Source of the DNA: Gemmatimonadota bacterium
Lineage (GTDB): Bacteria > Gemmatimonadota > Gemmatimonadetes > Longimicrobiales > RSA9
Direction of reading: 5' to 3'
Length of the DNA stretch: 33,360 nt
Assembly: GCA_017881445.1 (NCBI GenBank)
Contig: JADGQX010000018.1
Location: 1-33,360 of the forward strand
A program made the position numbers and the translations under genes. Positions 7,086-16,642 of the stretch are shown piece after piece. The notes under the pieces are model-generated. The model did not search any database, had not been told where the DNA came from, and was given only the letters and a program-made list of their open reading frames with translations. Each line of letters begins with the position of its first letter. Positions within the stretch are counted from its first letter, which is position 1.

Positions 7086-8536
7086 TGCGTCGCCTGCGCG
7101 ACCAGCGGCTGACCGTTGATGGACGTGGACTCGACCACGAGCCCCTTCACGTTCTCGATGACGTTCGGCCGGGCCACGTTGTCGAAAGTGCAGCCCACGA
7201 CGCGCACGCCGCCGATGGGCGAGGTCGGGAAGCCCTTGAGGAAGAAGGCGTACTGGCTCTTCTTGCTGGTGACGCCGCGCAGCTCCACGTCGCGCACGAT
7301 CGGCTTGAAGGGGCCGTTCGGCCCTTCCTCGTAGTTGAAGTCGATGTCCAGCACGGCGACCTTGACCTCGCCCACGGTCACGTCCCGCATGTAAATCCGC
7401 TCCATGACCCCGCCGCGCATGGCGTTGGTCTTCAGCCGCAGCGCACGTTCCAGGTTCGGGCTGTCCATGCGGCACTTCTCGATGAAGATGTTGCGCGCGC
7501 CGCCCGAGATCTCGCTGCCGATGGACACGCCGCCGTGGCCGTCCTTCATGTTGCAGTTCCGGATGACCAGGTTCTCGCTGGGGACGTTGAGGCGCCGGCC
7601 ATCGGCGTTGCGCCCACTCTTGATGGCGATGCAGTCGTCGCCCGTGTTGAAGGTGCAGCCCTCGATCAGCACGTCCCGGCAGGACTCCGGGTCGCAGCCG
7701 TCGTTGTTGGGCCCGTGCGTGTCGATGCTCACGTTGCGCACCGTCACGTTCGTGCACAGCGTCGGGTGCAGCTCCCACATGGGCGAGCGCTTGATCGTGA
7801 TGCCCTCGATGAGCACGTTCTTGCAGCGGTAGGGCTCCACGAACGACGGCCGCAGCATGTCCTCGGGGCCGAACACGCGCTTCGAGACCGGGACGCCCTC
7901 CTCCGCCATCTGGAACAGCCGCTTGCGCGCCGGGATCTGGTTGGGCGCGCCCCTGGCGCCGAACGTGGCGTTCCCCTTCCACCCCCACCAGTGCGCCTCG
8001 TCCGCCTGCCCATCCAGCAGACCCGCGCCCGTCAGGGCGATGTTCTTCTCGCCGTATGCGTAGATCAGCGGAGACAGCCCCATCAGCTCCATGCCTTCGA
8101 AGCGCGTCAGCACCCGGGACAGGTAGGCGTTCGGGTCCGTGCTGAAGAGGATGGTCGCCCCCTGCACCACGTGCAGCTCGACGTTGCTCTTCAGGTGGAT
8201 CGGTCCGGTGAGGAACTTCCCCTCCGGGACGACGACGCGCCCGCCGCCCGCCCGGTGGCAGGCAGCGATCGCGTCCCGGAACGCCGCCGTGCAGTCGGCG
8301 ACGCCGTCGCCCACCGCGCCGTGCTTCGTCAGCAGGAAGTCGCGCCTGGGGAAGACCGGCGGGCGGATGCGCGCCAGGATCCCCGGCACCAGCTCCCAGC
8401 CGGTCGGCGCGAGCAGCGTGCCCAGCGGAGACGCCTCACCCCAGAGATCGCGGGCGAGCGTGGGCGCGAGGAGGGCGCCGGCGGCCCCGAAGGCCGCCGT
8501 GCGCAGGAAGTCACGGCGCGTGAAGTCGTTGGTCAT
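7082..8536 (-). CDS. GH28 polygalacturonase, Tat-exported
   Basis: Second GH28 enzyme of the operon, 484 aa. The N-terminus has a twin-arginine motif (RRDFLR, residues 7-12) followed by a hydrophobic stretch, so it is probably exported folded, unlike the Sec-dependent paralogue at 62-1450. Catalytic set complete: N277-x-D279, D300-D301 in GDD, H334 in GHG, R367-L-K369; spacings match the family. Probably exo-acting on oligogalacturonates or rhamnogalacturonan, by analogy with large GH28 proteins in such loci, but this is inference. It overlaps the GH105 gene by four bases and starts two bases after the FMN-dehydrogenase stop. Confidence 0.94.
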   Translation of the reverse strand: MTNDFTRRDFLRTAAFGAAGALLAPTLARDLWGEASPLGTLLAPTGWELVPGILARIRPPVFPRRDFLLTKHGAVGDGVADCTAAFRDAIAACHRAGGGRVVVPEGKFLTGPIHLKSNVELHVVQGATILFSTDPNAYLSRVLTRFEGMELMGLSPLIYAYGEKNIALTGAGLLDGQADEAHWWGWKGNATFGARGAPNQIPARKRLFQMAEEGVPVSKRVFGPEDMLRPSFVEPYRCKNVLIEGITIKRSPMWELHPTLCTNVTVRNVSIDTHGPNNDGCDPESCRDVLIEGCTFNTGDDCIAIKSGRNADGRRLNVPSENLVIRNCNMKDGHGGVSIGSEISGGARNIFIEKCRMDSPNLERALRLKTNAMRGGVMERIYMRDVTVGEVKVAVLDIDFNYEEGPNGPFKPIVRDVELRGVTSKKSQYAFFLKGFPTSPIGGVRVVGCTFDNVARPNVIENVKGLVVESTSINGQPLVAQATQ

Positions 8537-8538
8537 GG

Positions 8539-9636
8539 TCAGTCGGCGTCCCAGAGGACGCCCCGGTCGAGGGTGGCAAGGGAGGCGCGGCCTACGAGCG
8601 CCATGGCTATCTCCAGCTCGGCGCGCAGGATCTCGATGGCGTGGCGCACGCCTTCGGCGCCGGCCAGCCCGAGGCCCCAGAGGTAGGGACGGCCGATCAG
8701 CACGGCGTCCGCGCCCAGCGCGATCGCCTTGATGATGTCGGTGCCACGGCGGATGCCGCCGTCCACCAGCACCGGGATCCGGCGCTGGACTCGCGCGGCC
8801 ACCTCCGGCAGCGCGTCGATCGTTGCCGGCAGCGTGTCCAGGTTCCGGGCACCGTGATTCGAGACGATGATCCCCGCGACGCCCGCGTCCAGCGCGCGCG
8901 CGGCGTCGTCGCCCGTGAGAATCCCCTTGAGGATCACCGGGACCCGCGCCACGGAGCGCAGCCAGGCGACGTCGTCCCAGGTGAGCGCGGTGCGCTGCGG
9001 CGAGGCGAACGTGCGCACGCCCGTGCTGAAGTCGTGGGCGTGCGGCAGCTCGATCCCCGGCGGCAGGTGGAAGCCGGCGAGCCGCTGCCGGTCGCGCGCC
9101 CCGAGCGAGGCCGTGTCCACGGTCACGACCAGCGCACCGCAGCCTGCCGCCTCGACCCGCTCGACCAGCGCGTGCGTGACCTCGCGCTCGAGCTGCACGT
9201 AAAGCTGGAACCAGAGGCGGCCGGCGCTCGCGGCTCCCGCGGCGACGATCTCCTCGATCGGCACCGTGGTCTGCGTGCTGACCACGTACAGCGCGCCTGC
9301 CGCCGCCGCGCCGCGCGCCGTCGCCGCCTCGCCCTCCGGGTGCAGAAGCCGTTGGTAGGCGGTGGGCGCGAGCAGGATCGGGTGCGGCAGCTCCATGCCG
9401 CAGAGCGTCACCCGCGTGTCCACGGGTCCGAGCGGCTCGAGCACCCGGGGGCGCAGGCGGATGCGCTCGTAGGCCGTCCGGTTCCAGCGCAGCGTGACCT
9501 CGTCCGCCGCGCCGGAGTCCACGTACTCGAACGCCATCGCCGGCAGGTCCCGGCGCGCGAGCGCGTCGAGCTGCGGCAGGCTGACGATCCCGGCGAGCTG
9601 CGCCGCGGACAGCGGAGCGGGGTAGCTCCAGCTCAT
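8539..9636 (-). CDS. FMN-dependent alpha-hydroxy-acid dehydrogenase/oxidase (LldD/glycolate oxidase family)
   Basis: Oxidises an L-2-hydroxy acid to the 2-keto acid using FMN. Recognised by FQLYVQ, TVDTASLGARDR, ILKGI (FMN-contacting Lys), the SNHGARNLD segment with the catalytic His and substrate Arg, and VDGGIRRGTDIIKAIALGADAVLIGRP split over the C-terminal barrel. The usual HGGRQLD reads HGARNLD. The start is set at the ATG giving MSWSYPAPL because GGGGAGG lies five bases upstream; an ATG six codons earlier touches the ROK stop but lacks this site. 365 aa. In a locus that degrades rhamnogalacturonan, L-lactate from L-rhamnose is the most plausible substrate; glycolate or an aldonate cannot be excluded. 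Confidence 0.88.
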   Translation of the reverse strand: MSWSYPAPLSAAQLAGIVSLPQLDALARRDLPAMAFEYVDSGAADEVTLRWNRTAYERIRLRPRVLEPLGPVDTRVTLCGMELPHPILLAPTAYQRLLHPEGEAATARGAAAAGALYVVSTQTTVPIEEIVAAGAASAGRLWFQLYVQLEREVTHALVERVEAAGCGALVVTVDTASLGARDRQRLAGFHLPPGIELPHAHDFSTGVRTFASPQRTALTWDDVAWLRSVARVPVILKGILTGDDAARALDAGVAGIIVSNHGARNLDTLPATIDALPEVAARVQRRIPVLVDGGIRRGTDIIKAIALGADAVLIGRPYLWGLGLAGAEGVRHAIEILRAELEIAMALVGRASLATLDRGVLWDAD

Positions 9637-9653
9637 GGGCGCCTCCCCTGGCA

Positions 9654-10871
9654 TCAGGCCACCCGTGGGGCCGCGAACGCGCGCGCGGCCAGCAGCGCGA
9701 TGGCGCCGCGCAGGCGCGGGTACGTGTCCGGCTGCTCGGGCACGATGGGCGTGCGCGCGGCCGACTCGGTCAGCGCCCGCGACGCCACTTCCGCGCGCAC
9801 CAGCGGACCGATGCGGTCCCAGGCGGCCGTGATCTCGCCGCCCACCACGATGCGGGCCGGGTTGAGCGCGTTCACGATCTTCGCCAGGCCCAGCGCCAGG
9901 TAGTGGCCGGTCTCGTCCACGGCGGCGGCGGCGCGGGCGTCGCCCGAGCGCGCCCGCGCGATCACGTCCGTCACCGTCAGGGCGCTGGTCTGCAGCTGCT
10001 GCCGCAGCGCCGCCGGCGACTGCCGCTCCCCCAGGTAACGCGACAGCAGCGCCAGGTTCGACGTGTACGCCTCCCAGCAGCCCCGGGCCCCGCACAGGCA
10101 TTCAGGCCCGTCGGGGTCGATGGGAATGTGGCCGAACTCCCCCGCCGTATCGTCGTGACCCCGCACGATCTCGCCGTTCACCACCAGCCCCGCTCCCACG
10201 CCATCGGAGACCGTCACGTACACGAAGTTGCTCACTTCGCTGCCGCGCGGGCTCAGCCACACCTGCGAGAGCGCGCACGCGATGGGCGCGTTCTCGATCA
10301 TCACCCGCAGTCCCGTCCGCGCCGCCAGCGCATCCCGCACGTTCACGTTGCGCCAGCCCAGCTGCGGCGCGTTCAACACCACGCCCGTGCGCCGGTCCAC
10401 CATCCCCGGCACCACCAGCCCGATCCCCTCGCAGGTGGCCGCCGCACCGTGCGTCCGCAGCAGCCGCTCCGCCCGCAGCGCCAGCTCCTCCACCAGCTCC
10501 CCGGGCTCCACCAGCGTGTCGAAGCTCTCCAGCGCCAGAGGCGTCCCGGCGAAGTCCGACAGCATCACGTACGTCAGGCTGAAGCGCACGTCCACCGCCA
10601 CCACGAACCGGTCGTGCGTGCGCACCCACAGCATCATCGGCCGGCGGCCCCGGGGCGCGTCCACCGTCACGCCCTCCACCACCGAGCCCTCCGCGATCAG
10701 CTCGTTCACCAGCGACGTCACCAGCCCCCGCCCCACCTCCAACCGCCGGGCCAGATCCGCCCGCGAGATCGGCTGGTGCTCCCGCACCAGGTTCAACGCG
10801 ATCTGACGGTTGATCTCCCTCGGCGTCGAGCGCGTCGCCCGCCGGAAATTCCGCGTGTCGATCTTCCTCAA
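9654..10871 (-). CDS. ROK-family transcriptional regulator 1
   Basis: NagC/XylR-like repressor: an N-terminal winged helix (ISRADLARRLEVGRGLVTSL, about residues 30-50) joined to a ROK sugar-kinase-like domain with the zinc motif CLCGARGCWE. I prefer a TTG start at 10871 (LRKIDTRNF), preceded by AAGGGG at seven-base spacing and matching the start MRKIDTLNF of the paralogue at 30458-31678; a GTG eight codons upstream (10895) is the alternative. 405 aa. First gene of the pectin operon and divergent from uxaC, so it probably controls both and itself. The ligand is likely a uronate or KDG derivative (inference). It shares 40 consecutive identical bases with the paralogue around the helix-turn-helix. 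Confidence 0.9.
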   Translation of the reverse strand: MRKIDTRNFRRATRSTPREINRQIALNLVREHQPISRADLARRLEVGRGLVTSLVNELIAEGSVVEGVTVDAPRGRRPMMLWVRTHDRFVVAVDVRFSLTYVMLSDFAGTPLALESFDTLVEPGELVEELALRAERLLRTHGAAATCEGIGLVVPGMVDRRTGVVLNAPQLGWRNVNVRDALAARTGLRVMIENAPIACALSQVWLSPRGSEVSNFVYVTVSDGVGAGLVVNGEIVRGHDDTAGEFGHIPIDPDGPECLCGARGCWEAYTSNLALLSRYLGERQSPAALRQQLQTSALTVTDVIARARSGDARAAAAVDETGHYLALGLAKIVNALNPARIVVGGEITAAWDRIGPLVRAEVASRALTESAARTPIVPEQPDTYPRLRGAIALLAARAFAAPRVA

Positions 10872-10913
10872 AAGCCAGCCCCTTGGAGCGGGCACGCGCC
10901 AGGAAAACTGCTA

Positions 10914-10947
10914 TTCACCACAGAGGACACGGAGGACACGGAGGACA
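10914..10947. repeat. Solo arm of the ACCACAGAGGACAC-type foldback repeat
   Basis: The stretch starting TTCACCACAGAGGACACGG continues with two further ACACGGAGG-like 9-bp units. It is clearly related to the arms at 24783-24812 and 24880-24912, but no inverted partner is found within the gap, so it looks like a decayed or half copy. It lies in the leader of ROK regulator 1. Confidence 0.8.
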
Positions 10948-11088
10948 GATCAGTTGTGTTCATGCCGGGCGCCCTCCTCGTCCCCCCGACCCTCGACTGC
11001 CTCACAGCCTCGACTGCCTCGCGGTCTCCGGCTGCGCACCCCGCCCCGAACCCTCCAAACCTTGCACTCGCCCCTCGCGCTCGCCACA

Positions 11089-11109
11089 TTTGTTTGAACT
11101 CTTAACAAA
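11089..11109. promoter_or_regulatory. Candidate operator: TTTGTT-N9-AACAAA inverted repeat
   Basis: A 6-bp perfect inverted repeat with nine-base spacer, the only A/T-rich dyad in the divergent region, lying between the ROK regulator and uxaC. A related GTTTGGCGAACAAA stands at 31704-31717 upstream of ROK regulator 2. A symmetric site of this size suits a dimeric ROK repressor. No binding data; assignment is inference. Confidence 0.4.
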
Positions 11110-11296
11110 ATCGGCGCGCACCTGCGCCGGCGCAAGATCCGGGCGGGTGGGCGCGCCCGGGTGGAGGCAGAGGCGGGGCGGGAGGCCGGGGCGCGCAGGA
11201 GCCGGTTGACGGCGGAGGGGCAGCTCCGGAAAATGGCGTAGCGGCGCCTGGTGCGCTGGAAGTTGCGTGCGCGTGTGGCGCGGCGGCCGCAGTTTG

Positions 11297-11318
11297 TTTA
11301 GACTGCGATCAAATTCGG
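11297..11318 (+). promoter_or_regulatory. uxaC upstream motif (TTAGACTG..CGAT..TTCGG)
   Basis: TTTAGACTGCGATCAAATTCGG-like sequence directly before the uxaC ribosome-binding site (CGGAGAG). Nearly the same arrangement, with a 2-bp insertion, occurs before the MFS transporter gene at 31855-31878. TAGACT could be a -10 box, or the whole could be a shared regulator site. Confidence 0.45.
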
Positions 11319-11327
11319 AGAGCGTCC

Positions 11328-12827
11328 ATGGGAGTGGCCAGCCAGACCGAGAGCGCGAGGGCGCGGACAGTGAGCCTCGATCGAGACGACCTGGAGCTGC
11401 ACGAGGACCGGTTCTTCGACCCGGATCCGTCGATTCGCAGCGTCGCCCGGCTGCTGTACGAGGAGACGCGGGATCTGCCGCTGATCTGCCCGCACGGCCA
11501 CGTGGAGCCGCGCATGCTGGCGGAGAACCAGCCGTTTCCGGAGCCGACGGCGCTGATCGTGATCCCGGACCACTACATCTTCCGGATGCTGTACTCGCGG
11601 GGCATTCCCCTGGAGTCGCTGGGGGTGCCGTCGCGGGACGGAACGGTGGTGGAGCAGGACCCGCGGAAGATCTGGCAGCTCTTCGCGGAGAACTTCTACC
11701 TGTTCCGGGGGACGCCGTCGGGCGTGTGGCTAGCGCACGAGCTGCACGAGGTATTCGGCGTGCGCCGGAGGCTGAGCGCTCGCACGGCGCAGGCGATTTA
11801 CGACGAGATCGCGGAGAAGCTGGCGTCGCCGGAGTTCCGGCCGCGGGCGCTCTTCGAGCGCTTCAACATCGAGGTGCTGACCACCACGGACGCGGCGACG
11901 GACACGCTGGACCACCACCGTGCGATCCGTGAGTCGGGCTGGAAGGGGACGGTGCTGCCGGCGTTCCGACCGGATGCGGTGCTGCGCATTGCGACGCCGG
12001 CGTGGAACGCGGAGATCGAGGCACTGGCGACGCTGCATGGCTCGCCGATCGCGGAGTACGAGGAGTTCATCGTGGCGCTGGAGGGACGGCGGGCGTTCTT
12101 CCGGTCGATGGGCGCGACCTCGACGGATCACGGCGTGGTGGAGCCGCACACCGAGCGGCTGCCCATCGCGATCGCGGAGGCGCTCTTCCAGAAGGCGCGG
12201 ATTGGTCGGGCGACGCCGGAGGACCAGCGTCGCTTCGAGGCCCACATGCTGATGGAGATGGCGCGCATGTCGGTGGAGGACGGGCTGGTGATGCAGATCC
12301 ACGCCGGCTCCTTCCGCGACCACAACGACCAGGTCTTCACGCGCTTCGGCATGGACAAGGGTGCGGACATCCCGCTGGCCACGGAGTACACGCGCAACCT
12401 GCGCGCGCTGCTGAACGCCTACGGCAACGACCCGCGGCTGATGCTGGTGCTGTTCACGCTGGACGAGTCCACCTACGCCCGCGAGCTGGCGCCGCTGGCG
12501 GGGCATTACCCGGCGCTGCGCCTGGGGCCGCCCTGGTGGTTCCACGACTCGCCCCAGGGCATGACGCGCTTCCGCGAGGCGACGACGGAGACCGCGGGCA
12601 TCTACAACACCGCCGGCTTCAATGACGACACGCGGGCGTTCTGCTCGATTCCCGCGCGCCACGACCTGAACCGCCGGCTGGACGCCAACTTCCTGGCGGG
12701 GCTGGTGGCGCGGCACATGGTGGACGTGGGCGACGCGCTGGAGATGGCCCGGGCGCTGGCCTACGACCTGGTGCGTGAGACCTACCGCCTGGAGGGCGTG
12801 GCCGGACGCGGCGCGCGGGGAGCCTGA
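11328..12827 (+). CDS. uxaC: Uronate isomerase UxaC
   Basis: Converts D-galacturonate to D-tagaturonate and D-glucuronate to D-fructuronate. It belongs to the amidohydrolase-fold family: [11 protein letters not shown] near residue 52 holds the first metal histidines, [13 protein letters not shown] follows the third strand region, and [21 protein letters not shown] and [17 protein letters not shown] are typical of the family. 499 aa, normal or slightly long. The ATG is preceded by CGGAGAG at suitable distance. Its stop overlaps the eda start by one base (TGATG), so uxaC-eda-kdgK form one coupled operon. It is divergent from ROK regulator 1, its probable repressor. Confidence 0.97.
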   Translation: MGVASQTESARARTVSLDRDDLELHEDRFFDPDPSIRSVARLLYEETRDLPLICPHGHVEPRMLAENQPFPEPTALIVIPDHYIFRMLYSRGIPLESLGVPSRDGTVVEQDPRKIWQLFAENFYLFRGTPSGVWLAHELHEVFGVRRRLSARTAQAIYDEIAEKLASPEFRPRALFERFNIEVLTTTDAATDTLDHHRAIRESGWKGTVLPAFRPDAVLRIATPAWNAEIEALATLHGSPIAEYEEFIVALEGRRAFFRSMGATSTDHGVVEPHTERLPIAIAEALFQKARIGRATPEDQRRFEAHMLMEMARMSVEDGLVMQIHAGSFRDHNDQVFTRFGMDKGADIPLATEYTRNLRALLNAYGNDPRLMLVLFTLDESTYARELAPLAGHYPALRLGPPWWFHDSPQGMTRFREATTETAGIYNTAGFNDDTRAFCSIPARHDLNRRLDANFLAGLVARHMVDVGDALEMARALAYDLVRETYRLEGVAGRGARGA

Positions 12828-13480
12828 TGGCGTCGCTGGGCACCGCCGCCATCGTCGAGCGGCTGCGGGCCGCCCGCATCGTCCCCGTGCTGGTGATCGA
12901 GGACGCGCTGGACGCCGCGCCGCTGGCCGGGGCCCTGACCACGGGCGGGCTGCCGATCGCGGAGGTGACGTTCCGCACCGCCGCCGCGGGCGAGGCGCTG
13001 CGCCGCATGACGGGCGAGAACCCCGACATCCTCGTCGGCGCCGGCACCGTGCTCACGCCCACGCAGGCGGCGGAGGCGGTGGACGCGGGGGCGAAGTTCA
13101 TCGTCGCCCCGGGCTTCGGCCCCGCCATCGTGGACTGGTGCCTCGACTGCGGCGTGCCCGTCTTCCCGGGCGTCTGCACGCCCACGGAAGTCGAGATGGC
13201 GCTTGCCCGCGGGCTGACCACCCTGAAGTTCTTCCCCGCCGAGCCGGCCGGCGGGATCGCCTACCTGGAGGCGATCGCGGCGCCGTACGGCATGGTCGAG
13301 TTCATTCCCACGGGTGGCATCAATGCCGCGAACATCGGCCCGTACCTCGCTTTCCGGAAGGTCGTGGCCTGCGGCGGCTCGTGGATGGCACCGGCGAAGT
13401 GGATCGCGGGCAAGCAGTTCGACCGGATCCGCGACGAGACGCGGGCCGCGGTGGCGGCCGTGACCGGAGGCGTGCGGTGA
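12827..13480 (+). CDS. eda: KDPG aldolase Eda
   Basis: Cleaves 2-keto-3-deoxy-6-phosphogluconate to pyruvate and glyceraldehyde-3-phosphate, the last step of uronate breakdown here. The class I aldolase motifs are intact: E46 in AEVTFRT, GAGTVLT, the Schiff-base lysine K134 in TLKFFPAE, and TGGINAANI in the phosphate-binding region. These positions agree with E. coli E45 and K133. 217 aa. It overlaps uxaC by one base and kdgK by four (GTGA). Confidence 0.96.
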   Translation: MASLGTAAIVERLRAARIVPVLVIEDALDAAPLAGALTTGGLPIAEVTFRTAAAGEALRRMTGENPDILVGAGTVLTPTQAAEAVDAGAKFIVAPGFGPAIVDWCLDCGVPVFPGVCTPTEVEMALARGLTTLKFFPAEPAGGIAYLEAIAAPYGMVEFIPTGGINAANIGPYLAFRKVVACGGSWMAPAKWIAGKQFDRIRDETRAAVAAVTGGVR

Positions 13481-14526
13481 CCCGTGTCGTGACGTTCGGC
13501 GAGGTCATGCTGCGGCTGAAAGCGCCGGGGATGGAGCGCCTCTTCCAGTCACCCGCGCTGGAGGCCACCTTCGGCGGCGCCGAGGCCAACGTCGCCGTGT
13601 CGCTGGCCCAGTTCGGCGTGCCGGTCTCCTTCGTGACGGCGCTGCCGGCCAACCCGGTGGGCGACGCCTGCATCCGCGAGCTGCGGGGCTTCGGCGTGGA
13701 CACGTCGCACATCCGGCGCGCGGGCGACCGCATCGGCGTCTACTACCTGGACCCGGGCGCGAACCAGCGGGCCTCGAAGGTCACGTACGACCGGAGCGGC
13801 TCCTCCATCGCCACGGCGAAGCCGGGCGACTTCGACTGGGACCGGGTGCTCGAGGGCGCGGGCTGGTTCCACGTGACGGGCGTCACCCCCGCCATCAGCG
13901 CGAGCACGGCCGCCCTGGCGCTGGAGGGCGCGCGCCGGGCGCGGGAGAAGGCGCTCACCGTCTCCTGCGACTACAACTACCGTAAGAACCTGTGGAAGTG
14001 GGGCAAGGCGGCGCCGGAGGTCATGCGCGAGCTGGTGGCCCTGGTGGACGTGGGCATCGCCAACGAGGAGGATTGCCAGCAGGCGCTGGGCATCGATGCC
14101 GGCGGCGTGGACGTGCATTCGGGCGAGCTGGACACGGCCCGCTACCAGGCGCTGGCCGCGCGCGTGCTGGAGCAGTTCCCCAACCTGAAGAAGCAGGTGA
14201 TCACGCTGCGCGAGAGCCGCAGCGCCGACCACAACGGCTGGGGCGCGTGCCTGCACAACGGCCGCGAGTTCCTGCTCGGCCGCCACTACGAGATCACCGA
14301 CATCGTGGACCGCGTCGGCGGCGGCGATTCCTTTGCCGCCGGGCTGATCTACGGCCTGCTCGCCTACGGCGACGGGGCGAACGGGGCGACCGACGCCCGC
14401 GCGCTCGAGTTCGCCACTGCCGCCTCCTGCCTGAAGCACTCCATCCCCGGCGACTACAACCGGGTCTCCGTCGCCGAGGTGGAGGGGCTCATGAAGGGCG
14501 ACGCCAGCGGCCGCGTCCAACGGTAG
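13477..14526 (+). CDS. kdgK: 2-keto-3-deoxygluconate kinase KdgK (PfkB family)
   Basis: Phosphorylates KDG to KDPG, feeding Eda. The GTG start overlaps the eda stop by four bases and gives [14 protein letters not shown], a family-typical beginning. PfkB signatures: [15 protein letters not shown] near residue 33 and [12 protein letters not shown] with catalytic D284. The [18 protein letters not shown] segment is like that of KDG kinases. 349 aa, slightly long, with an NYRKNLW insertion region shared with the second kinase at 24946-26028. Its operon position after uxaC-eda strongly supports the substrate. Confidence 0.94.
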   Translation: MTRVVTFGEVMLRLKAPGMERLFQSPALEATFGGAEANVAVSLAQFGVPVSFVTALPANPVGDACIRELRGFGVDTSHIRRAGDRIGVYYLDPGANQRASKVTYDRSGSSIATAKPGDFDWDRVLEGAGWFHVTGVTPAISASTAALALEGARRAREKALTVSCDYNYRKNLWKWGKAAPEVMRELVALVDVGIANEEDCQQALGIDAGGVDVHSGELDTARYQALAARVLEQFPNLKKQVITLRESRSADHNGWGACLHNGREFLLGRHYEITDIVDRVGGGDSFAAGLIYGLLAYGDGANGATDARALEFATAASCLKHSIPGDYNRVSVAEVEGLMKGDASGRVQR

Positions 14527-14584
14527 CCGAATGACGTCTGATGCAGCGCCCGCCGGAGTCGCAGGGTCGCCGGGAGGTTGCGGA

Positions 14585-14614
14585 GCCCCGTCGCCCCATC
14601 CCCCCATCGCCCCA
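14585..14614. repeat. CCCC(A/G)TCG tandem tract in the convergent gap, G-quadruplex-prone
   Basis: The 88-bp gap between the convergent kdgK and actP-like genes contains four CCCC runs spaced by GTCG, ATCC and ATCG, ending exactly at the actP-like stop codon. On the actP strand this gives four G runs right after the stop. It is related to the tracts at 18-57 and 30254-30406. Confidence 0.8.
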
Positions 14615-16177
14615 TCAGCCGTTGACGGCCCGCTCCGCGCCCAGCCCGGTGTTCGCCCGCACCAGCAGCTCGTTGTAGCGCTGCTCCGCCGCCGGCTCCC
14701 GCGTGAGCAGCGTGGCCACGACCGCGCCCAGGAAGCCGATCGGGATGCTGAGGATGCCGGGGTTCTCCAGCGGGAAGACCGCCCGTTCGGCGCCGCGCAC
14801 GCCCGGGCCGAGCAGGATCAGCACGATGGAGGCGACCAGGCCGCAGGCGAGCCCGCTGACCGCGCCCGCCGTGTTGAAGCGGCGCCAGAAGAGCGAGAGC
14901 ACGATGACGGGCAGGTTCGCGGACGCGGCCACCGCGAAGGCGAGTCCCACCAGGAAGGCCACGTTGGCCTTCGGCCCCAGCACGATGGCGATGGCGATGG
15001 CGATGGCGCCCACCACGAACGCCGTGATGCGGGCGACGCGCACCTCCTCGCCCGGCGAGCGCTCGGTCCCGCGGTGAATGACGTTGGTGTAGAAATCGTG
15101 GGCGAACGATGTGGACGCGCTGATGGTCAGCCCGGCCACCACGGCCAGGATGGTGGCGAAGGCGACCGCCGAGATGAAGGCGAAGAAGACGTCGCCGGCC
15201 ACGGCCTGCGCCAGCAGCGGCGCGCTCATGTTGACGCCGCCGTGGCTGTCGATGAAGTCCCGGCCCACGATGGTGGCCGCGCCGAAGCCCAGGAACGTGG
15301 TCATGATGTAGAAGCCGCCGATCAGCACCATGGCCCAGACCACGCTGATGCGCGCCGTCTTCGCGTCGGGCACGGTATAGAAGCGGACCAGGATGTGGGG
15401 CAGGCCGGCGGTGCCGAGGATGAGCGCGAGCCCCAGGGAGATGAGGTCGAGCGCGCCGTACGGCGGCTTGTAGCGCAGCCCCGGCTGGAGGAAGTTCTTC
15501 GTGACCTCCACGCCCTTGTCGTGGTACGTCACCCGGGTGACGGCATCGAAGAAGGCGCCGAGATCGAAATGGAAGTGGGCCAGCACCAGGACGCTCAGCA
15601 GGATCGTGCCGCCCATGAGCAGCACGGCCTTGACGATCTGTACCCAGGTCGTGGCGAGCATGCCGCCGAAGACCACGTACACGATCATGAGCACGCCCAC
15701 GCCCACCACCGCGCCGTGGAAGGTGACGCCGGAGCCCTTCAGCAGCAGGCTGACCAGCGCGCCCGCGCCCACCATCTGCGCGATCATGTAGAACGTGCTC
15801 ACGGTGAGCGTGCTGAGCGCGGCCATGGCGCGGACAGGGCGAGGATTCAGGCGGTAGGCCAGCACGTCCGCCATGGTGTACTTGCCCGCGTTGCGCAGGG
15901 GCTCCGCCACCACGAAGAGCACGGTGAGGTAGGCCACCAGCCAGCCGACCGAGTACATGAAGCCGTCGTAGCCCTGGAAGGCGATCAGGCCCGCGATGCC
16001 CAGGAACGAGGCCGCGCTCATGTAGTCGCCCGCCACGGCAATGCCGTTCTGCCAGCCCGTGACCCGGCGGCTGGCGGCGAAGTAGGCGCTGGCGCCCTTC
16101 GAGCGACCCGAGGCCCAGTAGGTGATCGCCAGCGTCACCGCGATGAAGAGGAGGAACATCAGCAGCGGAGTCGACAT
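14615..16177 (-). CDS. Sodium:solute symporter, ActP (acetate/monocarboxylate) type
   Basis: A 520-aa inner-membrane protein with about 13 hydrophobic segments. ActP-like features: [29 protein letters not shown] (split by position, residues about 36-64), the [13 protein letters not shown] stretch, and [19 protein letters not shown]. It follows the DUF485 gene by three bases, the usual yjcH-actP arrangement. In E. coli ActP imports acetate and glycolate; here acetate from O-acetylated pectin, or lactate/pyruvate, would fit the context, which is inference. Convergent with kdgK. Confidence 0.9.
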   Translation of the reverse strand: MSTPLLMFLLFIAVTLAITYWASGRSKGASAYFAASRRVTGWQNGIAVAGDYMSAASFLGIAGLIAFQGYDGFMYSVGWLVAYLTVLFVVAEPLRNAGKYTMADVLAYRLNPRPVRAMAALSTLTVSTFYMIAQMVGAGALVSLLLKGSGVTFHGAVVGVGVLMIVYVVFGGMLATTWVQIVKAVLLMGGTILLSVLVLAHFHFDLGAFFDAVTRVTYHDKGVEVTKNFLQPGLRYKPPYGALDLISLGLALILGTAGLPHILVRFYTVPDAKTARISVVWAMVLIGGFYIMTTFLGFGAATIVGRDFIDSHGGVNMSAPLLAQAVAGDVFFAFISAVAFATILAVVAGLTISASTSFAHDFYTNVIHRGTERSPGEEVRVARITAFVVGAIAIAIAIVLGPKANVAFLVGLAFAVAASANLPVIVLSLFWRRFNTAGAVSGLACGLVASIVLILLGPGVRGAERAVFPLENPGILSIPIGFLGAVVATLLTREPAAEQRYNELLVRANTGLGAERAVNG

Positions 16178-16180
16178 GGC

Positions 16181-16642
16181 TCAGCGCCCTCCTCTCTGTA
16201 CGTCCAGCTCCGCCAGCACTTCGCGCGACATGCCGTCGAAGCGCGCCGCGACCCGGACGTACACGAACGCCAGCAGCCAGGCCATGAAGAACTGGGACAG
16301 CGCGAAGAGGTAGGCCAGGTTCACCGGCCCGATCACGCGGCGGTCCATGAAGCGCGGGAAGTACCCTACGGAGACCGGCAGGGCGAAATAGTAGACCACG
16401 TAGAACACGGTCGCGGCGCTGACGAAGCGCACCTTCCTGGCGATCAAGCGCCGGAAGGCCGGCATGGCGGCGACCCGGTCCCAGTCGGCCAGGGGGGCGT
16501 CCTCGTCCGCGGTCCGCTCGTGGGCGGGGTGCGCGGCCAGCGGGGCGACATCGGTCCAGCCGCCCACCACGGGCGTGAGGTCCCGCTCTTCCTCGGGCGG
16601 CTCGGAGGGCACCTGGTCGGGAGGGCTGCCGTCCCTGTTCAT
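16181..16642 (-). CDS. DUF485 membrane protein, partner of the ActP-like symporter
   Basis: 153 aa with a polar, acidic N-terminal region of about 65 residues and two hydrophobic segments (around FVSAATVFYVVYYFALPVSV and LSQFFMAWLLAFVYVRVA). This is the YjcH/DUF485 pattern; such proteins are encoded before acetate symporters and probably assist them. The ATG at 16642 (MNRDGSPPDQ) is chosen; the frame is open further upstream only across the divergent promoter region. The N-terminal tail is longer than in E. coli YjcH. It is divergent from the PL10 gene with 102 bp between starts. Confidence 0.85.
   Translation of the reverse strand: MNRDGSPPDQVPSEPPEEERDLTPVVGGWTDVAPLAAHPAHERTADEDAPLADWDRVAAMPAFRRLIARKVRFVSAATVFYVVYYFALPVSVGYFPRFMDRRVIGPVNLAYLFALSQFFMAWLLAFVYVRVAARFDGMSREVLAELDVQRGGR

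Larger units (their letters stand above)
10896..11327. promoter_or_regulatory. Divergent regulatory region between ROK regulator 1 and uxaC
   Basis: A 432-bp gene-free stretch that must hold promoters for both divergent units. Contents: a half foldback repeat (10914-10947), two copies of CCTCGACTGCCTC near 10990-11021, an inverted repeat TTTGTT-N9-AACAAA at 11089-11109, and TTTAGACTG-CGAT-AAATTCGG just before uxaC (11297-11318). The rest is GC-rich with no coding potential I trust. Confidence 0.7.

Noticed and set aside
9637-9654. Earlier ATG for the FMN-dependent dehydrogenase
   Set aside because: The downstream ATG has a strong GGGGAGG at good spacing; the upstream one adds six non-family residues.
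10896-11327. A riboswitch or small RNA in the divergent region
   Set aside because: No recognisable aptamer pattern or terminator was found; only repeats and dyads are supported.
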